NCBI RefSeq assembly: GCF_023555495.1
Contig: NZ_JALCZO010000004.1
Coordinates: 124,001-188,000, forward strand
Reading direction: 5' to 3'
DNA from: Polaribacter sp. Z022
GTDB taxonomy: Bacteria > Bacteroidota > Bacteroidia > Flavobacteriales > Flavobacteriaceae
DNA length: 64,000 bases
The stretch's first letter is position 1; every line of letters begins with the position of its first letter. Positions 1-8,839 of the stretch are shown piece by piece. The notes beneath the pieces are model-generated. The model had not been told where the DNA came from. It did no database searches and worked only from the letters and a program-made list of their open reading frames with translations. The position numbers and the translations under genes are program-made.

Positions 1-2
1 GT

Positions 3-596
3 GATATTATCAATTCTAGAAATATAGATTCCAATATATGGATACCTTTATTAAAAGAGGTACTAAACTCTGTTGGTAAAACTACTAAAACTTGGGAAAT
101 TTATAGAGGCGATAGTTTTCAAATAGAAATAGAAAAAATTGAAGATGCATTATTGTTTGCCTTTAAATTAAAAACAGTTTTAAAGAAAGTTAAAAACTTA
201 GATGTTAGAATTGCAATAGGAATTGGCTCTAAAAATGACAATTACAATAATATAACAGAAGCAAGTGGAGAAGCTTTTATAAACAGTGGTAAAGCTTTTG
301 ACGTTTTACTAAAAAAACAACGTTTAGCAATAGCTTCTACAAACCAAGAATTTGACACAATACTAAACACAAGTTTAGCTTTGGCTTTATTAATTATGGA
401 TAATTGGACTGTAAATTCGGCTACATTTGTTTTAAAGTATTTGAATAGCCCAAATACTTCACAAAAAATGATTGCTAAAGAATTAAATATTTCTGAAAGT
501 AGTGCAAGTGAACGAAGAAAAAGAGCAGGTTTAGATGAAATTTTGCAATTAGAAAAATTATACAGACAATTAGTAAAACAAAAATTCATCAACTAA
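3..596 (+). CDS. SatD-family protein, 5' end cut by window edge
   Basis: The reading frame is open from base 3 to the stop at 594-596, so the true start lies left of the window. The first visible residues (DIINSRNID) fit the N-terminal end of SatD proteins, which normally begin with an ITGDI(V/I)NSR-like segment just upstream. A TTG at 153 could be mistaken for a start, but conserved-looking sequence continues upstream of it. The last 60 residues carry a helix-turn-helix-like segment (SQKMIAKELNISESSAS), which suggests nucleic-acid binding. SatD was named from an acid-tolerance (sat) locus of streptococci; its biochemistry is not established. The next gene starts 2 bases after the stop, so they are co-transcribed. 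Family call is good; the function is not known. Confidence 0.75.
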   Translation, partial: DIINSRNIDSNIWIPLLKEVLNSVGKTTKTWEIYRGDSFQIEIEKIEDALLFAFKLKTVLKKVKNLDVRIAIGIGSKNDNYNNITEASGEAFINSGKAFDVLLKKQRLAIASTNQEFDTILNTSLALALLIMDNWTVNSATFVLKYLNSPNTSQKMIAKELNISESSASERRKRAGLDEILQLEKLYRQLVKQKFIN

Positions 597-598
597 AT

Positions 599-1318
599 AT
601 GATTCTTTTTTTAAAATTTTTATTAGCACATATTTTAGGTGATTTTGTTTTTCAACCAGAAAAATGGGTAAAAAACAAAGAAGAAAAAAAGATAAAATCT
701 TCTAAACTTTACTATCATATTGGTTTACATGCAATATTTTTAGCCATAATACTTCAATTTAATCTTAAAGAATATTGGTTAGGATTTTTCTTAATTATCG
801 TTTCTCATTATTTAATTGATATTCTTAAATTATACTTTCAAAAGAAGAAAACAAAACGATTTTGGTTTTTAATAGATCAAATATTACATGTTTTCATGCT
901 TTTTGTTGCAACTACAATTTACACAAATTCAAAAATTTCAATTGAAAATTTAGTTACTGATAAAAACCTATTATTAATCATTTTTTTACTATTAGTTAGT
1001 TCTGCTTCTGCAATTATTATAAAAATAATTATTACACAATGGAACCCTGAAAGTAAAAAAGAAAATGATGATTCTTTAGCAAAAGCAGGACGTTATATAG
1101 GAATTTTGGAGCGTTTATTTGTATTTACATTTGTAATTACAAATCATTGGGAAGCAATTGGTTTTTTTCTGGCAGCAAAATCTGTATTTAGATTTGGAGA
1201 TTTAACATCATCTAAAGACAGAAAGTTAACAGAATACATTTTAATAGGAACTTTATTGAGTTTTGGGTTGGCTATTTTTTTAGGAATTTTATATTTGTAC
1301 ACACTAAATTTACTCTAA
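599..1318 (+). CDS. DUF3307 family integral membrane protein
   Basis: A 239-residue, strongly hydrophobic protein with several predicted membrane segments. The N-terminal signature LAHILGDFVFQPEKW is typical of DUF3307, where a conserved HxxGDF/QP motif lies in the first membrane helix. A second His/Asp-containing helix (SHYLIDILK) follows near residue 80, so the family may have a membrane active site, but no reaction is known. The gene starts 2 bases after the SatD-family gene and ends 3 bases before the next one, so the three form one transcription unit. SatD/DUF3307 pairing is recurrent and suggests a joint role at the membrane. Confidence 0.8.
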   Translation: MILFLKFLLAHILGDFVFQPEKWVKNKEEKKIKSSKLYYHIGLHAIFLAIILQFNLKEYWLGFFLIIVSHYLIDILKLYFQKKKTKRFWFLIDQILHVFMLFVATTIYTNSKISIENLVTDKNLLLIIFLLLVSSASAIIIKIIITQWNPESKKENDDSLAKAGRYIGILERLFVFTFVITNHWEAIGFFLAAKSVFRFGDLTSSKDRKLTEYILIGTLLSFGLAIFLGILYLYTLNLL

Positions 1319-1321
1319 TAT

Positions 1322-1834
1322 ATGGAAGACAAATTAATAGAAAGTATTGCTTATATATTACCTGCAATAGTTACAGGTTTAGTTGCCTTTTACATGTTTA
1401 ATGGGTTTATAAAACAACAAAATTCAGAAAAAAAACTAACACTTTTAGCTGATAGAAAAAAAGAATCTTTGCCTATTAAATTACAAGCTTATGAGCGAAT
1501 GTTATTGTTTTGTGAACGTATAAATCCGATAAAAATATTGGTTAGAGTAAAACCAATATCAGAAAATACAAACGATTACTTACAGCTTTTAATAGCAAGT
1601 ATAGAACAAGAATTTGAGCATAATATGGTACAGCAAATTTATATTTCTGATGATTCTTGGACAGCAGTTTTAGCAACAAAAAATGCCATTATAAACAAAT
1701 TAAAGCAAGTGGCTGAAACTTCTGAAAATGCAAATAAATTTAGAGAAAATGTAATTATAGAATATTCTAATACATTACCACCAACAGATACAGCAATTTC
1801 ATTTATTAAAAATGAAGTTAAAAAATTATTATAA
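1322..1834 (+). CDS. Single-pass membrane protein of unknown function
   Basis: A 170-residue protein with one N-terminal membrane helix (about residues 8-27), a charged stretch and a soluble C-terminal domain predicted in the cytoplasm. The segment LPIKLQAYERMLLFCERINP is characteristic of a family conserved in Flavobacteriia whose function I do not know. It is the last gene of the SatD / DUF3307 operon (3-base spacing) and is followed at once by a strong hairpin terminator. It could be an accessory subunit of the DUF3307 protein, judged only from its position. Confidence 0.7.
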   Translation: MEDKLIESIAYILPAIVTGLVAFYMFNGFIKQQNSEKKLTLLADRKKESLPIKLQAYERMLLFCERINPIKILVRVKPISENTNDYLQLLIASIEQEFEHNMVQQIYISDDSWTAVLATKNAIINKLKQVAETSENANKFRENVIIEYSNTLPPTDTAISFIKNEVKKLL

Positions 1835-1835
1835 T

Positions 1836-1864
1836 AAAAAAGGCTCTCAAATGAGAGCCTTTTA
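1836..1864. terminator. Bidirectional intrinsic terminator
   Basis: An 8-9 bp stem (AGGCTCTC / GAGAGCCT) with a 4-base loop is flanked by an A-run on the left and a T-run on the right. It can stop the SatD operon on the plus strand and the B12-propeller gene on the minus strand, which converge here. Confidence 0.9.
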
Positions 1865-1908
1865 ATTTTCTTTATACTAACAATATTCCCTTAAAATAAA
1901 TTTTACTT

Positions 1909-2967
1909 TTAATTGAAATAAACTTTACCAGGTATTAAACCAACAGTAAATTCTTTTAATTCTAAGTTTGTAGATGCATCAAATATTTTTAAACTACCAT
2001 TAGATTGGTAATCTTTAGCATCTGTTACATAAATTTTTCCATCATTTACAGAAAAACCATAAACTGTTGTTGTAATAACTTCAGTAGTTGGAATTTGAGT
2101 TGAATTTTCTTCCATTTTATAAATTTTAGAAGAAGTAGATAAATAAATTGATCCATCACTAAAACTCATACTATTTGGATGAAATTCAGTATTAAAATTA
2201 ATTGTAGATTCAATTTCATTTGAAGAAGTATTAATACGTACTAAACTACCTAAAACCTCTGTAGGATTCCAAGATGTAACCGCTTTTCCTTCGCAAGAAA
2301 CTACTAATCTTCCACTATTATCAATAAACATTTCATCTGGTAAAGTACCTACAGAAATATTTTTAACAAATGCATCTGTTTCTGCATTTATAACAGATAC
2401 AGAACTACCTGTTCCCCAACCTCCTTTATGCGAAACATATAAAGTATTACCATTAGCAATTATTTGCTCTGGTCCTTCAGAAACAGAAATTGTAGAAGTA
2501 ACTGTATTTGTTGATAAATCTATTACAGCTATAAAATCGTCTGTAGTATCAGAACCAGCACCCCAGTTAGTTACATAACCTTTACCATTTGCAAAAGCAA
2601 TATATCTTGGGTTATTTAAATCAGAACTAATTTCTGTTATTTTTTTCATAGTATATCTATCTGCAACAGAAATTTTATTAGCAACATTTGCTATTAAATA
2701 TGCATCATCTCCATTAAAACCAATAGATTGTAATACTGTACCTATATTAGCACTGTTAACTTTATTGTAAATTGCTTCTTCTTCTGTTAAATAGTCGTTT
2801 GAAATATAATTTACTGTTCCTGTTCCTCCAGAAAAAGCTCCTTCATTAGATACTAAAATTCCATTATCATAATCACCTTTTGGTAATTCTGGTTCATCGT
2901 TTTTACTACATGATGCAAATAATACACCTGAAAGTGCTACTAAAAAAATTGTTTTTTTGATATTCAT
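1909..2967 (-). CDS. Surface beta-propeller lipoprotein, BtuG-like (YncE / DUF5074 type)
   Basis: A 352-residue lipoprotein: signal peptide with lipobox LFASC (Cys about residue 20) followed by an acidic stretch (SKNDEPE), the pattern that sends Bacteroidota lipoproteins to the cell surface. The rest shows YncE-like propeller blades (NGKGYVTNWG, GNTLYVSHKG, DGSIYLSTSS, DGKIYVTDAK). In Bacteroides, BtuG is a seven-bladed propeller lipoprotein that captures cobalamin on the surface and sits on BtuB. Here the gene starts 5 bases after a TonB-dependent receptor whose leader is a cobalamin riboswitch, so the same role is inferred. Sequence alone does not prove B12 binding; YncE-like proteins have other ligands too. 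Confidence 0.8.
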   Translation of the reverse strand: MNIKKTIFLVALSGVLFASCSKNDEPELPKGDYDNGILVSNEGAFSGGTGTVNYISNDYLTEEEAIYNKVNSANIGTVLQSIGFNGDDAYLIANVANKISVADRYTMKKITEISSDLNNPRYIAFANGKGYVTNWGAGSDTTDDFIAVIDLSTNTVTSTISVSEGPEQIIANGNTLYVSHKGGWGTGSSVSVINAETDAFVKNISVGTLPDEMFIDNSGRLVVSCEGKAVTSWNPTEVLGSLVRINTSSNEIESTINFNTEFHPNSMSFSDGSIYLSTSSKIYKMEENSTQIPTTEVITTTVYGFSVNDGKIYVTDAKDYQSNGSLKIFDASTNLELKEFTVGLIPGKVYFN

Positions 2968-2972
2968 TACTT

Positions 2973-4802
2973 TTAAAAATTAAAATTTGTTGTTATTTGA
3001 TAATTCACCCCAGGCATAGGCCTGCTTAAGGTATTCTGATAATATTTATTGTAGATATTATTTATTTTAAAACCAATTATAGGTTTGTTTTTTAGAAAAG
3101 GTAATTGATAATTTACTCCCAAATTTGCTACTGAAAATGATGGTATTGTATTAACTAAATACTCTACATTTCCATTAAATAAGTGTTGATAATAAATTTT
3201 AAATTCTTTAAAAGAATAATCGAATAAAAAGTTTGCCCTATTAATAGGTACAGAAATTAATCTTTTATTAGTTTTTAAATCTTTAGCATTAGTATACGAG
3301 TAATTTGATTGTAAGCTAAAGTTATGATCACCTAAAGATTTCTTGAAGTTTAACGCTAGTTCTAAACCAATATTTTTTGCACTGTTTACATTTAAAGGAC
3401 TCCAGTTTCCTGTTTGGTTTGGTACCCATTGAATTAAATCTGATGATTTAATATAAAATCCATTTAAGCTAACAGATAGGTTTTTAAAAGTTAGAGAATT
3501 TCCAATTTCAAACTGATAAGATTTTTCTGGTTTAAGATCTAAATTGCCTCCAGGTTGCCAATACAAATCATTAAACGTGGGTATTCTAAAATTCTTAGAA
3601 GTATTAAAAGATATGATGTAATGTTTATTTATTTTTTGTTCAATTCCTAATGAATATAACAGAGGAGAATTAAACTCTTTTAAAAACTCTTTTCTAAACT
3701 GAAGACCGTAACTTAATTTTTTTGATAACAAATGATTGTAAGAAAATATCGCAGAAAAAACATCTCTTTTATTAGTCGAAAAACTTGTACCTTCTGCTTT
3801 TGTTGTTTCAAAACCTAAAATTCCATTTAATTGAATTTTTCTAGATATGGAGTTATTATAATCTAGTTTTAAAATCTTTCTTTTTGCAGATCCTATAGAA
3901 AAAATAGCTTCGTTTGTATAATCATCAAAGAACTTATACTCATCAAAAATATATGCAAACCTAGTATTCAAAGATTCTTTAGGCGAAAAATAATGAACCC
4001 AATCTACAAGGTTTTTAAGACTAATATCTTTATAAGAATCGTTAGATGGCGCATTTAAAGTTCTTGATAAATTTCTATCTGAAAAAAATGAGTTTGAGAA
4101 TATTTTTAACTCATTATTACTATTTAATTTATAACCAAAATTAACATCAAAATTATAATTGTAAAAAGAGCCGTTTTCATTAATTAAGTTTGAATTTAAA
4201 TATTCAAAATCATTATCAGAATTATTATAACCTACACCTAATTTTAAATAACTTTTAGCGTTGGCTTTCTTAAAGTTATAACTAAAATGAGAAGTATTAA
4301 AACTTCCATAATTTAATAGAATTTGATGATTTTGTTGCTTTAAAAATTCAATTGTATTATTTAAATAAACAGTACCTCCTATAGCACCACTTCCAAAGAG
4401 CACACTTCCTCCACCACTTCTTACTGTAATATTATCAAAAGAATTTGAAGAAATCGTATTAAAATCTGTTTGACCATTTAACTGAGAATTAATATTTATT
4501 CCGTTCCAAATTACAGCAGTTTGAGAAGCATTGGTTCCTCTAAAAGAAGGAGATGAAACCATACCCAATCCATTTTCTTTAAAATAAATGAACGAATTAA
4601 ACTTTAAAATATCTGTTAAAGAGTTTATATTTCTACCTATTAAACTATCTGAAATTTTAGTTTTAAAATACCCTTTAGAGAAATCTTTTACTTTAGAAAT
4701 TGGCAAGAAAATTTCATCTAATTTTACAACAACAGAATCTTTCTGTGCAACTAAATTCACAGAAATTAAAAAACATAAAAAGGTTACATATTTTTTTACC
4801 AT
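2973..4802 (-). CDS. btuB: TonB-dependent outer-membrane receptor, BtuB-like (cobalamin uptake)
   Basis: A 609-residue outer-membrane receptor with signal peptide (cleavage near VAQ, residue 20), a plug domain (LTDILKFNSFIYFKENGLGM, then SFRGTNASQTAVIWNGININ and VLFGSGAIGGTVYL) and a beta-barrel ending in the aromatic F typical of BAM substrates. No N-terminal carboxypeptidase-like domain is present, as in BtuB and unlike SusC. The 5' leader holds a canonical cobalamin riboswitch, so the substrate is almost certainly a cobalamin or precursor. The propeller lipoprotein gene follows 5 bases downstream. Length matches BtuB of E. coli (about 600 residues). Confidence 0.88.
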   Translation of the reverse strand: MVKKYVTFLCFLISVNLVAQKDSVVVKLDEIFLPISKVKDFSKGYFKTKISDSLIGRNINSLTDILKFNSFIYFKENGLGMVSSPSFRGTNASQTAVIWNGININSQLNGQTDFNTISSNSFDNITVRSGGGSVLFGSGAIGGTVYLNNTIEFLKQQNHQILLNYGSFNTSHFSYNFKKANAKSYLKLGVGYNNSDNDFEYLNSNLINENGSFYNYNFDVNFGYKLNSNNELKIFSNSFFSDRNLSRTLNAPSNDSYKDISLKNLVDWVHYFSPKESLNTRFAYIFDEYKFFDDYTNEAIFSIGSAKRKILKLDYNNSISRKIQLNGILGFETTKAEGTSFSTNKRDVFSAIFSYNHLLSKKLSYGLQFRKEFLKEFNSPLLYSLGIEQKINKHYIISFNTSKNFRIPTFNDLYWQPGGNLDLKPEKSYQFEIGNSLTFKNLSVSLNGFYIKSSDLIQWVPNQTGNWSPLNVNSAKNIGLELALNFKKSLGDHNFSLQSNYSYTNAKDLKTNKRLISVPINRANFLFDYSFKEFKIYYQHLFNGNVEYLVNTIPSFSVANLGVNYQLPFLKNKPIIGFKINNIYNKYYQNTLSRPMPGVNYQITTNFNF

Positions 4803-4843
4803 ACCTTAAATAACTTTTATCCCGAAAGTTTTTAAAAATTTAA

Positions 4844-5016
4844 ATATCTGGCAGGTTTCCTGACTTGCGTCTTGTAACAAACCTTCCCATTTAAAAAAAC
4901 AGTGGTTAAAGAATTAGTTACAAGCGTTATAGCTTACAGTTGCGGGTACAGTTCTGGTTTTTAACCAGATTCCCTTTTAATTTAATGCAATTTGATTATT
5001 ACATTAAAACCAATAT
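4844..5016 (-). promoter_or_regulatory. Cobalamin (B12) riboswitch
   Basis: Read on the minus strand, the leader shows the conserved blocks in order: P1 5' strand ATATTGG (5016-5010), AAAAGGGAA, a hairpin TCTGGTT/AACCAGA, the core ACTGTACCCGCAACTGTAA, then CACTG, GGGAAGG, and the highly conserved GCAAGTCAGGAAACCTGCC block, closing with P1 3' strand CCAGATAT (4851-4844). It ends about 40 bases upstream of the btuB-like start, so binding of cobalamin would plausibly block translation or cause termination and shut uptake down when B12 is plentiful. Confidence 0.95.
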
Positions 5017-5021
5017 CGGTA

Positions 5022-5048
5022 CAAATATATATGCATTCTTATTAACAA
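5022..5048 (-). promoter_or_regulatory. Bacteroidota-type promoter of the riboswitch transcript
   Basis: On the minus strand TATATTTG (5029-5022) matches the TAnnTTTG -7 element, and TTG (5048-5046) lies 16 bases upstream as a -33 element. The predicted transcript start falls close to 5016, exactly where the P1 stem of the riboswitch begins. Confidence 0.65.
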
Positions 5049-5105
5049 TCTAATAAAATCGTACACAATTTTAATATCTTTAAACTCTAATTATTTTTAA
5101 AATAT

Positions 5106-6143
5106 ATGAGAATAGAAAATGATTTAAAATTAGGTTTTAAAGATGTTATGATTCGTCCAAAACGATCTACTCTAAAATCGAGGTCGCAAGTAAATTTAGA
5201 AAGAGAATTTACCTTTTTACACAGCAATATAGTTTGGAAAGGAATACCAATTATGGCTGCTAATATGGATACTGTTGGTACTTTTGAAATTGCAAAAGCT
5301 CTAGGTAAACATAATATGTTTACTGCAATACACAAACATTATACTATAGAAGAATGGAGAGATTTTGCAAGTAAAGCTGATGAAAAAATTCTAAGAAATT
5401 TAGCAGTTAGTACTGGTACAGGAAAAAATGACTCTAATAAAGTAAAACAAATTTTAACAGAATTTCCATCTATTAATTTTATATGTATTGATGTTGCCAA
5501 TGGATATTCTGAACATTTTGTAAATTTTGTTCAGAAAATGCGAAAGAATCATCCAAACAAAGTAATAATTGCTGGTAATGTAGTTACTGGTGAAATGGTA
5601 GAAGAATTATTATTAGCAGGAGCAGATATTATTAAAGTTGGTATTGGACCTGGTTCTGTTTGTACAACTCGTGTTAAAACTGGTGTTGGTTATCCTCAAT
5701 TATCTGCAATTATAGAATGTGCAGATGCTGCTCATGGTATGGGAGGTCAAATAATTTCTGATGGTGGATGTAAAACACCTGGAGATATTGCAAAAGCATT
5801 TGGAGGTAGTGCCGATTTTGTAATGTTAGGAGGTATGCTTGCAGGTCATAAAGAAAGTGGAGGAAACTTAATTGAAAAAGACGGAAAAAAATATAAGATT
5901 TTTTACGGAATGAGTTCTGAAACTGCTATGAACAAACATGTTGGCGGTGTTGCAGAATATAGAGCTTCTGAAGGGAAAACTGTTGAAGTTCCTTATAGAG
6001 GAAAAGTTGAAGATACAATTATAGATATTTTAGGAGGAATTAGATCTACCTGTACATATGTTGGTGCAAGTAGACTTAAAGAATTAACAAAAAGAACTAC
6101 TTTTATAAGAGTTCAAGAACAAGAAAATCAGATATATTCTTAA
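5106..6143 (+). CDS. guaC: GMP reductase
   Basis: A 345-residue TIM-barrel enzyme of the IMPDH/GMPR family that converts GMP to IMP and ammonia using NADPH (purine interconversion, cytosol). The N-terminus [19 protein letters not shown] is diagnostic for GMP reductase rather than IMPDH, and no CBS domains are present. The catalytic cysteine is Cys186 in GPGSVCTTR; phosphate-binding glycines follow ([24 protein letters not shown]-like). Length equals that of E. coli GuaC. The start ATG is preceded by an AT-rich leader without a clear ribosome site. The stop codon overlaps the start of the next gene (TAATG), so the two are translationally coupled, an unexpected pairing with a metal-chelate binding protein. 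Confidence 0.93.
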   Translation: MRIENDLKLGFKDVMIRPKRSTLKSRSQVNLEREFTFLHSNIVWKGIPIMAANMDTVGTFEIAKALGKHNMFTAIHKHYTIEEWRDFASKADEKILRNLAVSTGTGKNDSNKVKQILTEFPSINFICIDVANGYSEHFVNFVQKMRKNHPNKVIIAGNVVTGEMVEELLLAGADIIKVGIGPGSVCTTRVKTGVGYPQLSAIIECADAAHGMGGQIISDGGCKTPGDIAKAFGGSADFVMLGGMLAGHKESGGNLIEKDGKKYKIFYGMSSETAMNKHVGGVAEYRASEGKTVEVPYRGKVEDTIIDILGGIRSTCTYVGASRLKELTKRTTFIRVQEQENQIYS

Positions 6144-7276
6144 TGAAAAATTTAAAAATTATTTATGCCATTTTAATCTTTACTTTAATTTCTTGTAAAA
6201 AAGAAGTAGCTAAAACTGTAAGTATAAATAAGACCGAAAGTAGTATTAAATATGCAAAAGGATTTGATATTATTAATGAAAACGGAATTAAAAAACTAAT
6301 TATAAAATCTGCATATCAGAATTCTAAAGAAGTTACTAAATACTCCATTTATCAAAAAAATTCAAAAAAAAACATTAAAGAAACTCAACTAAGTATTAAA
6401 GTTCCTATAAAGCAAATAGTTGTTACCTCTACTACTCATATACCAATGGTAGAGTTGTTAAATGAAGAAAAGGCTATTGTTGGTTTTCCTTATTCTAAAT
6501 ATGTTTCTTCAAAAAAAACACGAAAACTCATAGATTCTGGTAAGATTAAAGAAATTGGAAAAGAATCTTCTTTAAATACTGAAATTTTATTGGACTTAAA
6601 TCCAGAATTGGTTGTAGGATATAGTGTTTCATCTGCAGATAAAACTTTAACCACTTTAAAAAAATCTGGAATTAATGTTATTTATAATGGAGATTGGTTA
6701 GAAGAAACTCCTTTAGGTAGAGCTGAATGGGTTAAGTTTTTTGGAGTTTTGTTTGATAAAGAAAAACAAGCAGATAGTATTTTTAAGGTAATTGAATCTA
6801 ATTATAACGATGCCAAAAATATTGCTTTAAAATCTGAACAAAAACCTACCATTCTTTCTGGTGCAATTATGAGTAAAGACATTTGGAATTTACCTGCTGG
6901 TGAAAGTTTTGTTGCTCAATATTTAAAAGATAGCAATCTAGATTATCTATGGAAAAACTCTAAAGGAAAAGGTAGTCTTTCTTTAAGTTTTGAGAGTGTT
7001 TTTGACAAAGCTAAAGAAGCTAATTTTTGGATAGCTCCTGGTTACTTTTCATCAAAAGAACAAATGTTAAAAAGCAACAAACTTTACAGCCAATTTGAGG
7101 CATTCAAAAAAGATCAAATATTTACACCTTCAACCAAAAAAGGGGAAACTGGTGGAATTATATATTATGAATTAGCACCTACAAGACCAGATTTAGTTTT
7201 AAAGGATATCATTAAAATTACAAAACCTAATTTGTTACCTAATTACCAATTAACTTTCTTTGAAAAAATGAAATAA
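6143..7276 (+). CDS. BtuF/FepB-like ABC-transporter substrate-binding lipoprotein
   Basis: A 377-residue lipoprotein (lipobox LISC near residue 18). From about residue 85 it has the class III periplasmic-binding fold of BtuF/FhuD/HmuT: VVTSTTHIPMVELLNEEKAI, VGFPYSKY, then DLNPELVVGYS and a long connecting helix between the lobes. It would hand a chelated ligand to an inner-membrane ABC importer. The nearby cobalamin riboswitch and BtuB/BtuG-like genes favour cobalamin, but this operon itself shows no riboswitch, and siderophores or haem cannot be excluded. The permease and ATPase are not in the window. It overlaps guaC by one base. Confidence 0.8.
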   Translation: MKNLKIIYAILIFTLISCKKEVAKTVSINKTESSIKYAKGFDIINENGIKKLIIKSAYQNSKEVTKYSIYQKNSKKNIKETQLSIKVPIKQIVVTSTTHIPMVELLNEEKAIVGFPYSKYVSSKKTRKLIDSGKIKEIGKESSLNTEILLDLNPELVVGYSVSSADKTLTTLKKSGINVIYNGDWLEETPLGRAEWVKFFGVLFDKEKQADSIFKVIESNYNDAKNIALKSEQKPTILSGAIMSKDIWNLPAGESFVAQYLKDSNLDYLWKNSKGKGSLSLSFESVFDKAKEANFWIAPGYFSSKEQMLKSNKLYSQFEAFKKDQIFTPSTKKGETGGIIYYELAPTRPDLVLKDIIKITKPNLLPNYQLTFFEKMK

Positions 7277-7308
7277 AAAAACCTTCAATATTAAAAATAC
7301 TGAAGGTT
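7275..7308 (-). terminator. Intrinsic terminator for the DISM-LuxR gene
   Basis: Stem AACCTTCA/TGAAGGTT (7280-7287 with 7301-7308). The T-run lies on the minus strand (7279-7275), so it fits the minus-strand gene ending at 7434; on the plus strand only an A-rich tail follows. It may still help to separate the converging units. Confidence 0.7.
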
Positions 7309-7433
7309 ATTGATAAAAAAATTGGAGGAATTATAATGTTTTAACTTTTTATCAAAAATAAATATAATCCTCTATATTAAGAGTTTTACCTAGGGTAGTT
7401 TATGGGTAGTTTTACCTAAACTCCCTATTGTTA

Positions 7434-8747
7434 TTATACTTTTTCAAGCAATACTGCTTCTTTTCTACTTTTTATATTTAGTTTTTCATATATATTTTTT
7501 ACATGAAATTTAACTGTATTAATAGAAATATTTAATTCATTTGCTATTTCTTTATTTGTTTTAGATAGTACAATTAAATCAAAAATTTCTTTTTCTCTTA
7601 AACTTAAATCATCTATAAAACGTCTTTTATTTTCTTCTGCTGAATTAGATTTGTTAGTTAGATTTTCAGAATATTTAATAATTTCATCTTTCATAAAACT
7701 ATTTTCTTTAATTAAAACATCCATTCTATATAAAACCGCAATAGAAAGAATAATCATTTCAATAAAAGCACCAATTTTAATACTTACAGCATCAATATTT
7801 ATTATAGAAATTCCTAAAAATTTTAATACAAAAAAATCGATAGCAGAAATTAGTATTATTGCATCAGCAATGACAACAATTTTTGTATAGAAATTTTTAT
7901 TAAATAATAAAATACCACAAATCCAATAAAGAGTTATTAAAGAGAAAACAAATAAATTTAAACCCAATAAATAATAATAGTTTTTAAATATTAAATATAA
8001 TATAGCAGTTACAACTATGCTTACTCCAAAAATAAAAGTGAGTCTTTTTAATCTAGGAAAATAAGTATCTAAAAACAAATAACTTACTGCAAATTTAGAT
8101 GAAAAGAAAGCCATTAAAAGGTAATTTGCAACCATTAAAAATTCATTTAAATTTCCAAATATGTTATAAAAATTCAACATTCCATCCATGGTAAAAATAC
8201 CAAAACATAAAGTTGCTTGAAAAAATGAATAATAAATAAAAACTTTATCTTTAAATAAAAAGAAAAAAATTAGATTGTATAAAATTATTAAAAAGGAAAA
8301 GCCATAATAAAAACCATTAAATAAAAGGTTTTTTTTGTCTTTATAAAAAGAAGCTCCTAACTTTTTAACTTCAATAGGTATATAGGAATGTAGTTTTGGT
8401 TTTACTTTTACATATAAATCATATTTTCTTGAAAATTGATAACTCAAATACCTTTGATTTGTTATTCTATCTAACTTTAAAGTATCTTGGTATAAATCTG
8501 CTTCATGATACCTATCATAAAGAAATTTAAAAATATAAACAGAGTCTGTATTATCTGCAGGAACTTTAAACCAATAAGTTGCATTATCATAACCTTCTCT
8601 AATATCGTCTTTTAAGACGGAAAACTTTTCCTTCTTAACATCTGCAAGAGAAAGAACGTTATCAGCATCTTTAAAAAAATAAATTTCTTCTTGAGAAAAG
8701 ACTACAAATTGACAAAAAAGAAATAGTAGGGTAATTCTAAATCTCAT
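7434..8747 (-). CDS. Membrane-tethered regulator: 7TMR-DISM sensor with C-terminal LuxR helix-turn-helix
   Basis: A 437-residue protein. Residues 1-18 form a signal peptide, about 20-125 resemble the 7TMR-DISMED2 extracellular domain (NATYWFKVPADN, then beta-rich sequence), about 140-345 hold seven hydrophobic helices, a short coiled segment follows, and the last 65 residues are a LuxR/GerE helix-turn-helix (LSLREKEIFDLIVLSKTNKE, IANELNISINTVKFHVKNIY). It should sense an external ligand and act on DNA directly from the inner membrane, without a kinase. It is monocistronic, with its own terminator. Ligand and targets cannot be told from sequence. Confidence 0.88.
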   Translation of the reverse strand: MRFRITLLFLFCQFVVFSQEEIYFFKDADNVLSLADVKKEKFSVLKDDIREGYDNATYWFKVPADNTDSVYIFKFLYDRYHEADLYQDTLKLDRITNQRYLSYQFSRKYDLYVKVKPKLHSYIPIEVKKLGASFYKDKKNLLFNGFYYGFSFLIILYNLIFFFLFKDKVFIYYSFFQATLCFGIFTMDGMLNFYNIFGNLNEFLMVANYLLMAFFSSKFAVSYLFLDTYFPRLKRLTFIFGVSIVVTAILYLIFKNYYYLLGLNLFVFSLITLYWICGILLFNKNFYTKIVVIADAIILISAIDFFVLKFLGISIINIDAVSIKIGAFIEMIILSIAVLYRMDVLIKENSFMKDEIIKYSENLTNKSNSAEENKRRFIDDLSLREKEIFDLIVLSKTNKEIANELNISINTVKFHVKNIYEKLNIKSRKEAVLLEKV

Positions 8748-8839
8748 TAAATAATCTTTATATAGTGATACACAATATTTAGCTTTAAATTATAATATTC
8801 TAAAGATAAAAAAATAATCGATACTATAAAAAGTGTAGT

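Noticed and set aside
153-596. TTG at 153 as the start of the SatD-family gene
   Set aside because: The frame is open and family-like to the window edge, so the gene begins earlier.
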